DNA of 64,000 nucleotides from Alphaproteobacteria bacterium HGW-Alphaproteobacteria-18 (GCA_002841155.1 PHEH01000011.1:30763-94762); one strand, 5' to 3'; positions 53,753 through 62,186 are shown, counted from the first letter of the stretch. Numbers and translations: made by a program. Notes: a model not told the origin generated them from the sequence alone.

Positions 53753-54427
53753 TCACCGCGCGCGCCCTGCTGCATCGGGTCGCGGCAGTTTCTCTACCAG
53801 CCGAACCATGGCGCTGGCGCCCACCAGAGGTGCAAAGAAGGGGATAACCGAGCAGGCAAGCCCCACAAGGAACACCGACGCGCCATGCCGGTTCCGCAGC
53901 CTGACAGCTTCCTTGAAACTCATCTGGCGGGCGGCGGCAAGCGTTGCGTATTCCCGCCCCATCAGGGCGCCGTTCAACAGGATGAACACGAACACGTTCA
54001 CAACCGGCACGAAATAGAGCGGGATGACGAGGAGATTCAGGAGCAGGGCAGGCAGGGCGATCTTCAGGCCGTTGCCGACGCCTTCTGTCAGGGGGACAGC
54101 GCGTGCCTTGGGCGCGCCAATCGCTTTTTCGACCCGCTCGGCGGCAAAGTCGAACAGAAAACCGCCGACAATCATGGAAGCGGCCGGGGAGAGGGCGCTG
54201 GCAAGCACAATCAGAATCAGGCTGGCGGCAACTTCGCCGGCGGTCGAGACATAGCCGAGCCAGCCTGCGCCGTCGGGTATCAGGGGCACGCCATAGCGGA
54301 TGATGGCGAAGGCGCTACCGCCAGTCAGGGCCAGGGCAAGGACGAGATTGAACACGGCAAACAGGGTGAGGCGGCCGAAGGCGACATCCCTGACGCCGCC
54401 GAGGATAGCGCTGATCGCCCGCGTCAT
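53753..54427 (-). CDS. EI24/CysZ-like membrane protein
   Basis: 224 residues with about four membrane segments, including FAVFNLVLALALTGGSAFAI and LPALLLNLLVIPLYFVPVVNVFVFILLNGALMGREYAT, the signature of the EI24 family (sulfate transport CysZ group and others). VPLTEGVGNGLKI precedes it. Function not fixed; CysZ members carry sulfate. The ATG overlaps the zapA stop (ATGA). Confidence 0.87.
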   Translation of the reverse strand: MTRAISAILGGVRDVAFGRLTLFAVFNLVLALALTGGSAFAIIRYGVPLIPDGAGWLGYVSTAGEVAASLILIVLASALSPAASMIVGGFLFDFAAERVEKAIGAPKARAVPLTEGVGNGLKIALPALLLNLLVIPLYFVPVVNVFVFILLNGALMGREYATLAAARQMSFKEAVRLRNRHGASVFLVGLACSVIPFFAPLVGASAMVRLVEKLPRPDAAGRAR

Positions 54428-54735
54428 GCGTCCCCGCCGCTTTCAAGCCGGGCAGCAAGTGCCTCCACCTTGGCGGCCATTGCGGTGACAAGGGCGGCAG
54501 CGCGCTGGTCCGCCGCGGAGGTCGCTGCGGTCTGCCGGGCGGCATCAAGCTCATCCAGCAGGGCAAGGGCGGCGATCAGCAGCAGCCGGTCATCGCCTAT
54601 GTCGCCGACAGCAGCGCAAATGTTGGCAAGGCGTACATCAAGTTGCTCGGCAAGGCGCTGGACCCGCATTTCCTGTCCGGGGGTGCAGGCGATCGAAAAG
54701 CTGCGGCCCCGGATGCGGATGTCAGCCTTGGCCAT
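54424..54735 (-). CDS. zapA: cell division protein ZapA
   Basis: 103 residues. DIRIRGRSFSIACTPGQEMRVQRLAEQLDVRL is the conserved ZapA N-terminus; a C-terminal coiled coil (LDELDAARQTAATSAADQ) follows. ZapA bundles FtsZ at the division ring. Overlaps the DUF4164-like gene by 14 bases. A 6S RNA gene is often beside zapA, but EI24 follows directly here. Confidence 0.93.
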   Translation of the reverse strand: MAKADIRIRGRSFSIACTPGQEMRVQRLAEQLDVRLANICAAVGDIGDDRLLLIAALALLDELDAARQTAATSAADQRAAALVTAMAAKVEALAARLESGGDA

Positions 54736-55036
54736 CGCCGGGCTCCTTGTCTTCAGGGCCCAGAGCCGCGCGAACTTCCAGAATTGCGGCGCTGAGGGCC
54801 TCGCTCGCCTCATCGGCGAGCGCCTGGAGTTCCTGCTCCCGCGCAAGAGCCTCATCGAGTTCCTGGGCAAGCCTGGAGCGGTCTTGGGCGAGGGCAAAAA
54901 TTTCGGCGCGCAGGGCAGCTGGATCGCCTGCGCGGGTCAAATGGGCTTCAAGCGCCACTTCCAGGCGCTTCAGGGCCGCATCAAGGCGTATGGCTGCCGA
55001 GTCCATCTCATTCATAATAATATCGAGTATCTGCAT
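54722..55036 (-). CDS. DUF4164-like coiled-coil protein
   Basis: 104 residues, nearly all one long coiled coil (AAIRLDAALKRLEVALEAHL, then FALAQDRSRLAQELDEALA), rich in Ala, Leu and Glu. In alphaproteobacteria a small coiled-coil gene of the DUF4164 type lies directly upstream of zapA, which fits. Function unknown, division-linked by context. ATG at 55036 has no clear ribosome site; ATGs at 55015 and 55006 are alternatives. Confidence 0.72.
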   Translation of the reverse strand: MQILDIIMNEMDSAAIRLDAALKRLEVALEAHLTRAGDPAALRAEIFALAQDRSRLAQELDEALAREQELQALADEASEALSAAILEVRAALGPEDKEPGDGQG

Positions 55037-55120
55037 TGGTTTGCGCCGCCAAGCGCCTTGACGGGGGCGGGCAAGTCTGGCGTAGCAGCCTCGAAACCCA
55101 AACTCCGGGAGATCAGCAGA

Positions 55121-57094
55121 ATGGCTGTCACCAATCGCGACATGGCAAATGCCGTGCGAGCCCTGTCCATGGACGCCGTCGAAGCCGCAAAGTCGGGCCA
55201 TGTTGGCCTGCCGCTCGGTATGGCAGATGCCGCGACCGTCCTCTTTCGCAAATTCCTGAAATTCGATCCGAAGAACCCTGATTGGGCAGACCGTGACCGG
55301 TTTGTGCTGTCTGCGGGCCACGGATCGATGCTGATTTACTCGCTGCTTCACCTGACGGGCTATGCCTCGGTCAGCCGCGACGACATCCGCAACTTCCGCC
55401 AGATGGGCGCCAACACGCCGGGCCACCCGGAGAATTTCGTTACTCACGGCGTCGAGACGACCACCGGCCCGCTGGGGCAGGGCATCGCCACGGCCGTCGG
55501 CATGGCGATTGCCGAGCGGCATCTCAATGCGCGGTTTGGCAATGACCTTGTCGATCACCGCACCTGGGTTGTTGCCGGGGATGGCTGCCTCATGGAAGGC
55601 ATCAGCCAGGAAGCCATCACGCTGGCGGGCCATCTGAAGCTCAACAAGCTGATTGTGCTGTTTGATGATAACGCTGTGACCATTGATGGCTCGACGGATC
55701 TTTCCGACTCCACCGATCAGTGCGCTCGCTTCGAGGCGTCCGGCTGGATCAGCCGTAAGGTCGATGGCCATGATGAGAAAGAGGTCGAGGCCGCGCTCAA
55801 ATGGGCGACCAAGCAGAAGAAGCCGGTTTTCCTTGCTGTGAAGACGATCATCGGGTTTGGCGCTCCCAAACTGGCCGGTACGGGCAAGGCCCATGGCGGT
55901 CCCTATGGCGCCGAGGAGATCGCCGGGATCCGAGCGTCTCTGAAATGGCCGCACGCCCCGTTTGAAGTGCCCGAGGCTATCGAGAAGGCCTGGGCCAAAG
56001 CTGGCGAGCGCTCTGCCGCAGAGCATGCCGCCTGGAAGAAGCGCCTCTCCGCGAGCCCGCACAAGGGCGAGTTCAACGCCGCAATTGCCGGCCGGCTGCC
56101 CAAGAATCTCGGCAAGGCGGTCATCAAGCACAAGAAGGCTGTGGCCGAAGGCGGCGCCTCCAAGGCAACACGGGTCTGGAGCGGCGAAGCGCTCGAAGTG
56201 ATCACCGGGCTTGTTCCGGAAATGGTCGGCGGCTCGGCAGACCTGTCGGGTTCCAACAATACCAAGACCAGCCATACCGGGCCGATGACGCCCAAGAGCT
56301 GGGACGGGCGCTACATCCATTACGGCGTGCGCGAGCATGCCATGGCTGCCGCAATGAACGGCATGGCGCTGCATGGCGGTATCATTCCCTATTCTGGCAC
56401 CTTCCTCGTCTTTGCTGATTACAGCCGCGCCGCCATCCGGCTTGGCGCGCTGATGGGCACGCGCGTCATCCATGTGATGACCCACGACTCCATTGGTCTT
56501 GGTGAAGACGGCCCAACCCACCAGCCGGTGGAACATGTCGCCTCGCTGCGCGCGATGCCGAATATGGTGGTGTTCCGCCCGGCAGACGGCGTGGAGACGG
56601 CCGAATGCTGGGAGCTTGCACTGCAGCGCACGGATGGCCCGGCGACCATGGCGCTGACCCGCCAGAACGTGGCCCCGGCCCGCAAGACGCATACGGACGA
56701 AAACCTTTCTGCGAGGGGCGGCTATGTGCTTTCGCCCGCCGGCAAGGGCAAGGAGCGCGGCGTGCTGATCGCGACCGGTTCGGAGGTGGAGATCGCGCTG
56801 AAGGCGCAGGCCATGCTGGCAGAAGAGGGGATCGCTGTGCGCGTCGTCTCGATGCCCTCGATGGAACTCTTCGGCCAGCAGGATGCGGCCTACCGCGCCG
56901 AGACGCTCGGCAAAGGTCTGCCCAGAGTGGCCATTGAAGCCGGTGTCCGCTTCGGCTGGGACCGCTGGATCGGCGCGGAGGGCGGCTTTGTCGGGATGGA
57001 CAGTTTCGGCGCCAGCGCACCTTATCAGAAGCTCTACCAGCATTTCGGCATCACGGCGGAAGCCGCCATTGCCGCGATCAAAGAGCGGATCTGA
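55121..57094 (+). CDS. tkt: transketolase
   Basis: 657 residues. TPP enzyme of the pentose phosphate pathway. SGHVGLPLGMAD at the start, GHPE, the TPP motif GDGCLMEGISQEA ending in LFDDN, PTHQPVEH and GVREHAMAAA-like VREHAMAAAMNG are conserved, and RFGWDRWIG lies near the C-terminus. GGGAGA stands seven bases before the ATG. An open frame continues upstream for 1.4 kb without a family match. Divergent from zapA genes; the 3' end overlaps the convergent citrate synthase-like gene by 17 bases. Confidence 0.97.
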   Translation: MAVTNRDMANAVRALSMDAVEAAKSGHVGLPLGMADAATVLFRKFLKFDPKNPDWADRDRFVLSAGHGSMLIYSLLHLTGYASVSRDDIRNFRQMGANTPGHPENFVTHGVETTTGPLGQGIATAVGMAIAERHLNARFGNDLVDHRTWVVAGDGCLMEGISQEAITLAGHLKLNKLIVLFDDNAVTIDGSTDLSDSTDQCARFEASGWISRKVDGHDEKEVEAALKWATKQKKPVFLAVKTIIGFGAPKLAGTGKAHGGPYGAEEIAGIRASLKWPHAPFEVPEAIEKAWAKAGERSAAEHAAWKKRLSASPHKGEFNAAIAGRLPKNLGKAVIKHKKAVAEGGASKATRVWSGEALEVITGLVPEMVGGSADLSGSNNTKTSHTGPMTPKSWDGRYIHYGVREHAMAAAMNGMALHGGIIPYSGTFLVFADYSRAAIRLGALMGTRVIHVMTHDSIGLGEDGPTHQPVEHVASLRAMPNMVVFRPADGVETAECWELALQRTDGPATMALTRQNVAPARKTHTDENLSARGGYVLSPAGKGKERGVLIATGSEVEIALKAQAMLAEEGIAVRVVSMPSMELFGQQDAAYRAETLGKGLPRVAIEAGVRFGWDRWIGAEGGFVGMDSFGASAPYQKLYQHFGITAEAAIAAIKERI

Positions 57095-58226
57095 TCTGAC
57101 TGCCTGTGTAGTTTGCCCGTGGGCGGATGATGCGATTGCTGGCGCGCTGCTCCAGGGCATGGGCAATCCACCCCACCATCCGCCCGCTGGCGAAGATCAG
57201 GAATGGCGCGTCGTCCGGCAGGCATAGCTGAACCGTCAGGGCAGCGAGCGCCATATCGATATTGGCTACGTCGCCAGCAGCGGTTTCTGCGGCACGGATT
57301 GCGCGCTGCAGGTCAGCGCCTGGCTTCAGTTTTCGCAGCAGCGCGGCGGCGCGGGGGTCTCCGGCCGGATAGAGCGTGTGGCCAAGCGCCGGAATGCGCT
57401 CACCGCGCGCCGTCAGTTCCGCGAGCGCCGTAGCGGGGTCAGTCTGGAGGGCGCTGCGCAGATAGGACAGCGCCTGCGCGGAGGCTTCCCCATGTAGCGG
57501 ACCTGTCAATGTGGCGCACCCGGCCAGCGCGCAGGCGGCCAGCGGCGCTCCGGTAGATGCTGCAACCCGCGCCGCGAAGGTTGATGGGTTCAGTTCATGA
57601 TCGGCCACCAGCACCAGCGCGCGGCGCAGAAGGTCCACCCCGGCCGGGGAGAGGTTCCAGTGGCGCGCCAGCCGCTGATGGAAGAAACCTCGACCGCCCG
57701 CGCCCGTGATGGCGGTGCAGAAGCCGAGGAGAAGGTCTGCGCCTTCTGCAGACAGGGCGGCCTGGCTTCGCAGGAGGATTGGAAGATCGCTTGCCGCGCG
57801 GGTGGCCAGGAAGGTGAGCGCGCGTTCTTTGCCGCCCGCGCCAGAGACAACAGTCTGGAGGTTGCGCGGCGTTGGTAGCGGGCCCGCGTCCCACAGGATT
57901 GCGGCGGTTTCCTCAAGCGTGGCATCGGCCGAGAGCCTTATGGCGTCGCGCCCGCGATAGATCAGCTTTCCGCCGCGCACGGTCGTGATCGCCGTTTCCA
58001 TCACGGGCTCGCCCCAGGAAATCGCCGCCCGCGCAATCGCCTGGCGCCCACGCCCACTGCGGCGGCGCTTCAGCAACACTTCGATATCGGCAGAAGAATA
58101 GAGGCTGGCGCGGGGATCATCCGCATCCGGCTTTGAAGCAATCAGGCCCCGGCTGACATAGGCATACAACGTCTGGGGTTTTATCCCCAGCGCGCTCAAG
58201 GCGTCGTCGCGTCCGATCCAGCTCAT
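57078..58226 (-). CDS. citrate synthase-family protein with N-terminal helix-turn-helix
   Basis: 382 residues in two parts. Residues 1-60 look like a MerR/excisionase HTH (IGRDDALSALGIKPQTLYAYVSRGLIAS, ending LLKRRRSGRGR). Residues 70-382 are a citrate synthase fold with the catalytic His245 (GPLHGEAS), His283 (LGHTLY) and Asp324 (NIDMAL). The usual HRVYR motif after His283 is HTLYP, so the Arg that binds oxaloacetate is lost, which may change substrate. A DNA-bound metabolite sensor or a different Claisen-type synthase is possible. The tandem TATATTGAT repeat overlaps its start, and a second citrate synthase diverges from it. Confidence 0.82.
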   Translation of the reverse strand: MSWIGRDDALSALGIKPQTLYAYVSRGLIASKPDADDPRASLYSSADIEVLLKRRRSGRGRQAIARAAISWGEPVMETAITTVRGGKLIYRGRDAIRLSADATLEETAAILWDAGPLPTPRNLQTVVSGAGGKERALTFLATRAASDLPILLRSQAALSAEGADLLLGFCTAITGAGGRGFFHQRLARHWNLSPAGVDLLRRALVLVADHELNPSTFAARVAASTGAPLAACALAGCATLTGPLHGEASAQALSYLRSALQTDPATALAELTARGERIPALGHTLYPAGDPRAAALLRKLKPGADLQRAIRAAETAAGDVANIDMALAALTVQLCLPDDAPFLIFASGRMVGWIAHALEQRASNRIIRPRANYTGSQIRSAL

Positions 58227-58246
58227 ATATTGATTATATTGATCAA
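58226..58246. promoter_or_regulatory. tandem TATATTGAT operator candidate between two citrate synthase genes
   Basis: TATATTGAT at 58226-58234 is repeated without gap at 58235-58243, and TTGATCAA (58239-58246) is a perfect palindrome on the second copy. The stretch begins at the minus-strand start codon and lies within the 80-base divergent region. AT-rich in GC-rich surroundings. Binding by the HTH-citrate synthase protein is inference. Confidence 0.5.
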
Positions 58247-58306
58247 GATTGACGATGACCAGCGGTCGCCCGAGATGAGCCTCTAGAAAAAAAGAGAGAG
58301 GTCATC

Positions 58307-59374
58307 ATGGATTCCGGATTGGAAAATATTGTCGCCGCCGAAACGATCCTGTCGGATGTGGACGGACAGAATGGCCGCCTCGTCATACGCGGCTGGCCGG
58401 TAGAGACGCTGGCTGCGTCGATGGCGTTTGAGGATGCGGCGCATCTGCTCTGGGACGGTTTTTTTGAAGGGCTGCCGGATGTGCCTGAACTGGGCGCGCG
58501 TATTGGCGCGGCCCGTGAGGAGGTGCTCGCTCTGGTGGCAGAGCTTCCGGCCGGTCTGGATGTCGTTTCATTTCTTCGGGCGGGCTGGGCGCTGCTGCCG
58601 GATGATGAAAGTCTGGAGGCGGCGATCCGGCTTGCGGCCGCGGGGCCGGTTCTGACGGCGGCGGCCGTCCGGCGGGGCAGGGGGCAGGCGCCCATTGCTC
58701 CGGACAAGGATATTTCCCAGTCCGCAGATTTCCTGCGGATGCTGACAGGCAAGGTGCCCGATCCGGCCGAAGCGCGCGCCCTGGACGCGTATCTTGTGAC
58801 CGTGTGCGATCACGGGCTCAACGCATCGACTTTCGCGTCGCGGGTGGTGGCGTCAACACGTGCCGGGCTGGTGTCCGCAGCGGTGGCTGGCATCTCCGCG
58901 CTCAAAGGCCCGCTGCATGGCGGCGCGCCCGGCCCGGTACTCGACATGCTGGACGCCATCGGCACGCCGCAGAACGCAGAGACATGGATTGATGGCGCGC
59001 TGGCCCGGGGCGAGCGGCTTATGGGTTTCGGTCACCGGGTCTACCGTGTGCGTGACCCGCGCGCCGATGCGCTCAAGGTCGCTGTCGCCCGTTTGCCTGA
59101 CACATCTGGGCGGATTGCATTTGCTGAACATATCGAAGGCGCAGTGCTGGGCCGTCTGGCCAGGAAATATCCCCAGCGCCGGTTGGAGACGAATGTTGAG
59201 TTCTATACCGCGCTGCTGCTGGAGGCGCTGGGGCTCCCGCGTGAGGCGTTCACTTCAGTCTTTGCCTGTGGGCGTGTGCTCGGCTGGACGGCGCATGCAC
59301 GCGAGCAGATCGCAGAAGGCCGGCTGGTGCGGCCCCAGTCGGTCTATCGCGGGCCCGTACCGGAGGCGGCCTGA
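58307..59374 (+). CDS. citrate synthase/2-methylcitrate synthase-family protein
   Basis: 355 residues. Complete citrate synthase fold with His204 (KGPLHGGAP), His243 (FGHRVYRVRDPR) and, in the third catalytic place, Glu298 (NVEFY) instead of the usual Asp. The HRVYRVRDPR motif is intact, so acyl-CoA plus oxaloacetate chemistry is likely, but the Asp-to-Glu change makes the choice of acyl-CoA (acetyl or propionyl) uncertain. No N-terminal DNA-binding part. GAGAGAGGTCATC is the ribosome site. Divergent from the HTH-citrate synthase gene. Confidence 0.85.
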   Translation: MDSGLENIVAAETILSDVDGQNGRLVIRGWPVETLAASMAFEDAAHLLWDGFFEGLPDVPELGARIGAAREEVLALVAELPAGLDVVSFLRAGWALLPDDESLEAAIRLAAAGPVLTAAAVRRGRGQAPIAPDKDISQSADFLRMLTGKVPDPAEARALDAYLVTVCDHGLNASTFASRVVASTRAGLVSAAVAGISALKGPLHGGAPGPVLDMLDAIGTPQNAETWIDGALARGERLMGFGHRVYRVRDPRADALKVAVARLPDTSGRIAFAEHIEGAVLGRLARKYPQRRLETNVEFYTALLLEALGLPREAFTSVFACGRVLGWTAHAREQIAEGRLVRPQSVYRGPVPEAA

Positions 59375-59378
59375 ATTT

Positions 59379-59819
59379 TCAGCCCTTCAGGTTCTTGCTG
59401 AAGAGGTCGAGCTGGTTGGGGTCGGTGGGTTTCTTGCGGCGGGTTTTCGTGCGGCCGTGGCGGAAATAGAGGTCGTCGGTGTGGTCGTCGGTGAGTGGCG
59501 GCGGCGGCGCAGGCTCGAACGCGCGCTTCTCGGGCGGGCGGACGTTATTTGGGTCCACCAGCTTCCACCAGCTGACGGCGACGACGGTGTGGCCGGACGT
59601 ATCTTCATAGCGCTGCAGGTGGCCGGCCGCGCCGTCGGGCCCGAGCGCCTTGAACAGCGCGTCGGCTTCAGCCTCGGGCAGATGCAGCCAGCTTGTCTCC
59701 AGCCCTTCAAGGGCAAGGCCACTGGCCTGGGAGATCGCGCCCCGGCGGCTGCGCGCCGTGGGGGCGTCAGGTTTCAGGGCATCTTCGAGGGAGCGGGCAA
59801 CAGGATAGGCAAGGCTCAT
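59379..59819 (-). CDS. hypothetical protein coupled to mmcB
   Basis: 146 residues, no recognised family. Begins MSLAYPVARSLEDALKPDAP; Trp-rich core WLHLPEAEADALFKALGPDG and VAVSWWKLVDPNN; a basic Pro-rich end (RKKPTDPNQLDLFSKN) whose QLDLF element resembles a beta-clamp-binding motif (QxxLxF type, here QLDLF). Its ATG overlaps the mmcB stop (ATGA), so it is in the SOS-boxed operon. A link with DNA polymerase via the clamp is inference. Confidence 0.6.
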   Translation of the reverse strand: MSLAYPVARSLEDALKPDAPTARSRRGAISQASGLALEGLETSWLHLPEAEADALFKALGPDGAAGHLQRYEDTSGHTVVAVSWWKLVDPNNVRPPEKRAFEPAPPPPLTDDHTDDLYFRHGRTKTRRKKPTDPNQLDLFSKNLKG

Positions 59820-60301
59820 GGCAGGGGCGAGGTAAGCCTGTCCTCGCCCGGCGTCCAGCCTGTATCGTTCACGCCGCTGAGCCGGGCGGCGGCAAGGCGG
59901 CCAAATCGCAGCGTGACAGCCTTGCGGCGCGCCGGTGCGATCCGGCTTTCCGGCGCCTCCCGGATGACGGCGCCGAAGAAGGCGTCCGCCACAATCAGGC
60001 CCGTTTCCGGTGGGATGAGTTCCTGGGGGAAGTCTGCGCCGACGGCGAAGCTCAGCCGGTCGCAATAGTCCATATACTCCCGCCATTTGGCATCGGATTT
60101 GAAGTCCTGAATGCTGGATTTGACCTCGATCATCCAGATGTCGCCCGCCGGGCCGATTGAGGCGATGTCTGCCCGGCGATTATTCGCCAGGCTCATTTCG
60201 GTAACGCCATAATAGCCCATCTGGCCCATGAGCCGCAGCGTGCCGCGGCAGATTTCGGCAGCGCGGCGGAGGGGGACATCCTCATTGAAGGCATCGGTCA
60301 T
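59816..60301 (-). CDS. mmcB: MmcB-family DNA repair protein
   Basis: 161 residues. RRADIASIGPAGDIWMIEVKSSIQDFKSDAKWREYMDYCDRLSFAV is the conserved core: a PD-(D/E)xK-like pattern with Asp in ADIA and Glu-x-Lys in IEVKSS, as in a nuclease fold. In Caulobacter mmcB is part of the LexA regulon and contributes to mitomycin C resistance. A perfect SOS box lies 10 bases upstream of the ATG at 60301. Downstream partner is the ATGA-coupled hypothetical gene. Confidence 0.9.
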   Translation of the reverse strand: MTDAFNEDVPLRRAAEICRGTLRLMGQMGYYGVTEMSLANNRRADIASIGPAGDIWMIEVKSSIQDFKSDAKWREYMDYCDRLSFAVGADFPQELIPPETGLIVADAFFGAVIREAPESRIAPARRKAVTLRFGRLAAARLSGVNDTGWTPGEDRLTSPLP

Positions 60302-60310
60302 GGCAGGATC

Positions 60311-60325
60311 GTTCCGGTATTGTTC
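60311..60325. promoter_or_regulatory. alphaproteobacterial LexA (SOS) box of mmcB
   Basis: GTTCCGGTATTGTTC is a perfect GTTC-N7-GTTC direct repeat, the LexA box of alphaproteobacteria. It lies 9 bases upstream of the mmcB start codon, and about 170 bases from the rpoH start on the other strand. Confidence 0.88.
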
Positions 60326-60493
60326 CTGCCGTGCACCCTATGCCCGGCGAAGTTTCAGCGTCAAGCCGTGAGAGGGAGGGGCGCCGCACTTGGGCGGTCC
60401 GGCGGAAAATCAAGGGCGCGCGTGATCCATCCCGGTTCCGCGCGCGTAGAGATTGGCAGGAAGCAGCAGACCTACCCCAGAGGAGACCTGAGC

Positions 60494-61381
60494 GTGCCAA
60501 GTGCCTATTCAACGACCAGCCCGGCCGACAGGCAGTTCGTGAAGACTGCGATGAAGGCACCGTTGCTTGACCCCGGCCATGAGGCATCTCTGGCGCGGCG
60601 CTGGCGGGAGGGGGCTGATGAAGCCGCCCTGCATGAGCTGACCACGGCCTATATGCGCCTCGTCATCTCGATGGCGGCGAAGTTCCGGCACTATGGCCTG
60701 CCGATGGCTGATCTTGTGTCGGAAGGCAATGTTGGCCTGATGCAGGCGGCCGCGCGGTTTGAGCCTGAACGCGAGGTGCGCTTCTCCACCTATGCCAGCT
60801 GGTGGATACGCTCTTCCATTCAGGATTATGTGCTGCGCAACTGGTCGATCGTCCGGACAGGGACGACATCGGCGCAGAAGTCCCTGTTCTTCAATCTGCG
60901 GCGTCTGCGCGCCCGCATCTCCGATCTCGGGGACGGGACGATGACCTCTGAGAATCAGCAATGGGTCTCCACACATCTGGGCGTGCCGCTGCGCGATGTG
61001 GAGATCATGTCGGCGCGTCTTTCGGGGTCTGACCGGTCGCTCAACGCGCCGCTCACGATGGACGGCGACGCCGAGTGGCAAGACATGATCGCTGACGAGA
61101 GCGCCCCGCCCGAGGAGGCCGTGATGAAGGCGCGCGACAGCGCGCGCCGCCACGACTGGATCAATCAGGCGATGGAGACCCTTACCCCCCGCGAGACCCA
61201 TATCATTCAGCGCCGGCGTCTCTCCGAGGAGCCTCTGACGCTAGAGGCTCTCGGTCATGAGCTTGGCGTCTCCAAGGAGCGGGTGCGCCAGATCGAACAT
61301 CAGGCGCTGGGCAAGTTGAAGCGGGCGCTGGAGCAGATCGCCGGTGACCCCGAGACAGCCGGTCTCGTCCCGGATGCATGA
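60494..61381 (+). CDS. rpoH: RNA polymerase sigma-32 factor RpoH
   Basis: 295 residues. Directs heat-shock transcription. Region 2 shows YMRLVISMAAKFRHYGLPMADLVSEGNVGLMQAAARFEPEREVRFSTYASWWIRSSIQDYVLRNWSIVR; the RpoH box LFFNLRRLRARI follows; region 4 has LTPRETHIIQRRRLSEEPLTLEALGHELGVSKERVRQIE. GTG start with AGGAG eight bases upstream. An upstream in-frame start at 60320 adds unsupported residues. Divergent from the mmcB operon. Confidence 0.94.
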   Translation: MPSAYSTTSPADRQFVKTAMKAPLLDPGHEASLARRWREGADEAALHELTTAYMRLVISMAAKFRHYGLPMADLVSEGNVGLMQAAARFEPEREVRFSTYASWWIRSSIQDYVLRNWSIVRTGTTSAQKSLFFNLRRLRARISDLGDGTMTSENQQWVSTHLGVPLRDVEIMSARLSGSDRSLNAPLTMDGDAEWQDMIADESAPPEEAVMKARDSARRHDWINQAMETLTPRETHIIQRRRLSEEPLTLEALGHELGVSKERVRQIEHQALGKLKRALEQIAGDPETAGLVPDA

Positions 61382-61394
61382 CCGGTCAGCTCGG

Positions 61395-62186
61395 TCAGGG
61401 TTTTTCCAGAATTTCCACGTTCAGCGGATGACTGATCTCCATACGGAGATTTCTGACATAGCCGCGCGCGCGGATCACCGTGTCCGGGCCCATCTGGCAA
61501 AGGGCGGCGGCTGCGGTTTCGATTTCCAGTACAAGAAGTGAGCGCTCCAGGACTACTTCGCAGGAAATACCCCGGAAGTCAGAACCCTGCATACCGGCAG
61601 TGGTGCCCTCCACGATCTGGAAGCCCTGAAAAGAATCGGGCAGGGCGCCAGCATCGGTAAGGGTCCAGATGCGCCCCTTCCAGAGGCCGGCCTTTGCTTC
61701 GCGGGCGGCAGCCTCCATTGGCAGCAGCAGATCATTGGCCACTGCCGTATCGGGATATATCCGGACGCGCGCGGCGCCGCGCTTTATCATTTCGGCATTG
61801 AGCCACAGCGTTGGCCCCAGCGTGTCCGTGGTGACAACATGTGCAAGCGCGCGGTCATACCGGTCCCGTGTCAGCCCGCCATAGCGCAACTCCACTTCCC
61901 TGCCGAGCGTCATATCTTCCAGCGCGCGCTTGGACTCCTCATAGCCCGGCTCACCCTCACGATTACGATAAGGGCCAGCCGGCGCCTCTATGCCGATGAG
62001 GCGAACACTCTGGCCGGTCGACAGGACGAGGGCATCCCCATCAATCACCCGCACGACCCGGGCGCGCTCTCCAACGGGAAGTCCTTCCAGCGGATCGGAG
62101 GGCGCGCGCCCGCAGGCCGCCACAGCCAGGGCGGCAGCCAAGAGCACAAAATTGCGGATCCGCGCCCAGCGCCCAGCATCGTCCAT
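61395..62186 (-). CDS. SNase-like lipoprotein with degenerate active site
   Basis: 263 residues. MDDAGRWARIRNFVLLAAALAVAACGRAP is a lipoprotein signal (VAAC, Cys25). The nuclease-like fold has VVRVIDGDALVLS and SVRLIGIEAPAGP, where the catalytic Asp is Glu and the catalytic Glu is Ala, while LTRDRYDRAL keeps an Arg. The active nuclease at 44138 has all residues. A C-terminal extra domain (about 175-263) is unlike nucleases. Likely non-catalytic. Start at 62186. Confidence 0.78.
   Translation of the reverse strand: MDDAGRWARIRNFVLLAAALAVAACGRAPSDPLEGLPVGERARVVRVIDGDALVLSTGQSVRLIGIEAPAGPYRNREGEPGYEESKRALEDMTLGREVELRYGGLTRDRYDRALAHVVTTDTLGPTLWLNAEMIKRGAARVRIYPDTAVANDLLLPMEAAAREAKAGLWKGRIWTLTDAGALPDSFQGFQIVEGTTAGMQGSDFRGISCEVVLERSLLVLEIETAAAALCQMGPDTVIRARGYVRNLRMEISHPLNVEILEKP

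Noticed and set aside
54424..54427. 6S RNA gene beside zapA
   Set aside because: EI24 overlaps the zapA stop, leaving no room.
53705..55120. Open frame continuing 1.4 kb upstream of transketolase
   Set aside because: It runs antisense through the EI24, zapA and DUF4164-like genes, its product is low in complexity, and transketolase has its own start with ribosome site at 55121.
54722..57166. 814-codon minus-strand frame over transketolase
   Set aside because: Shadow of tkt; only its last 104 codons are a real gene. The rest is His/Arg-rich and has no family match.
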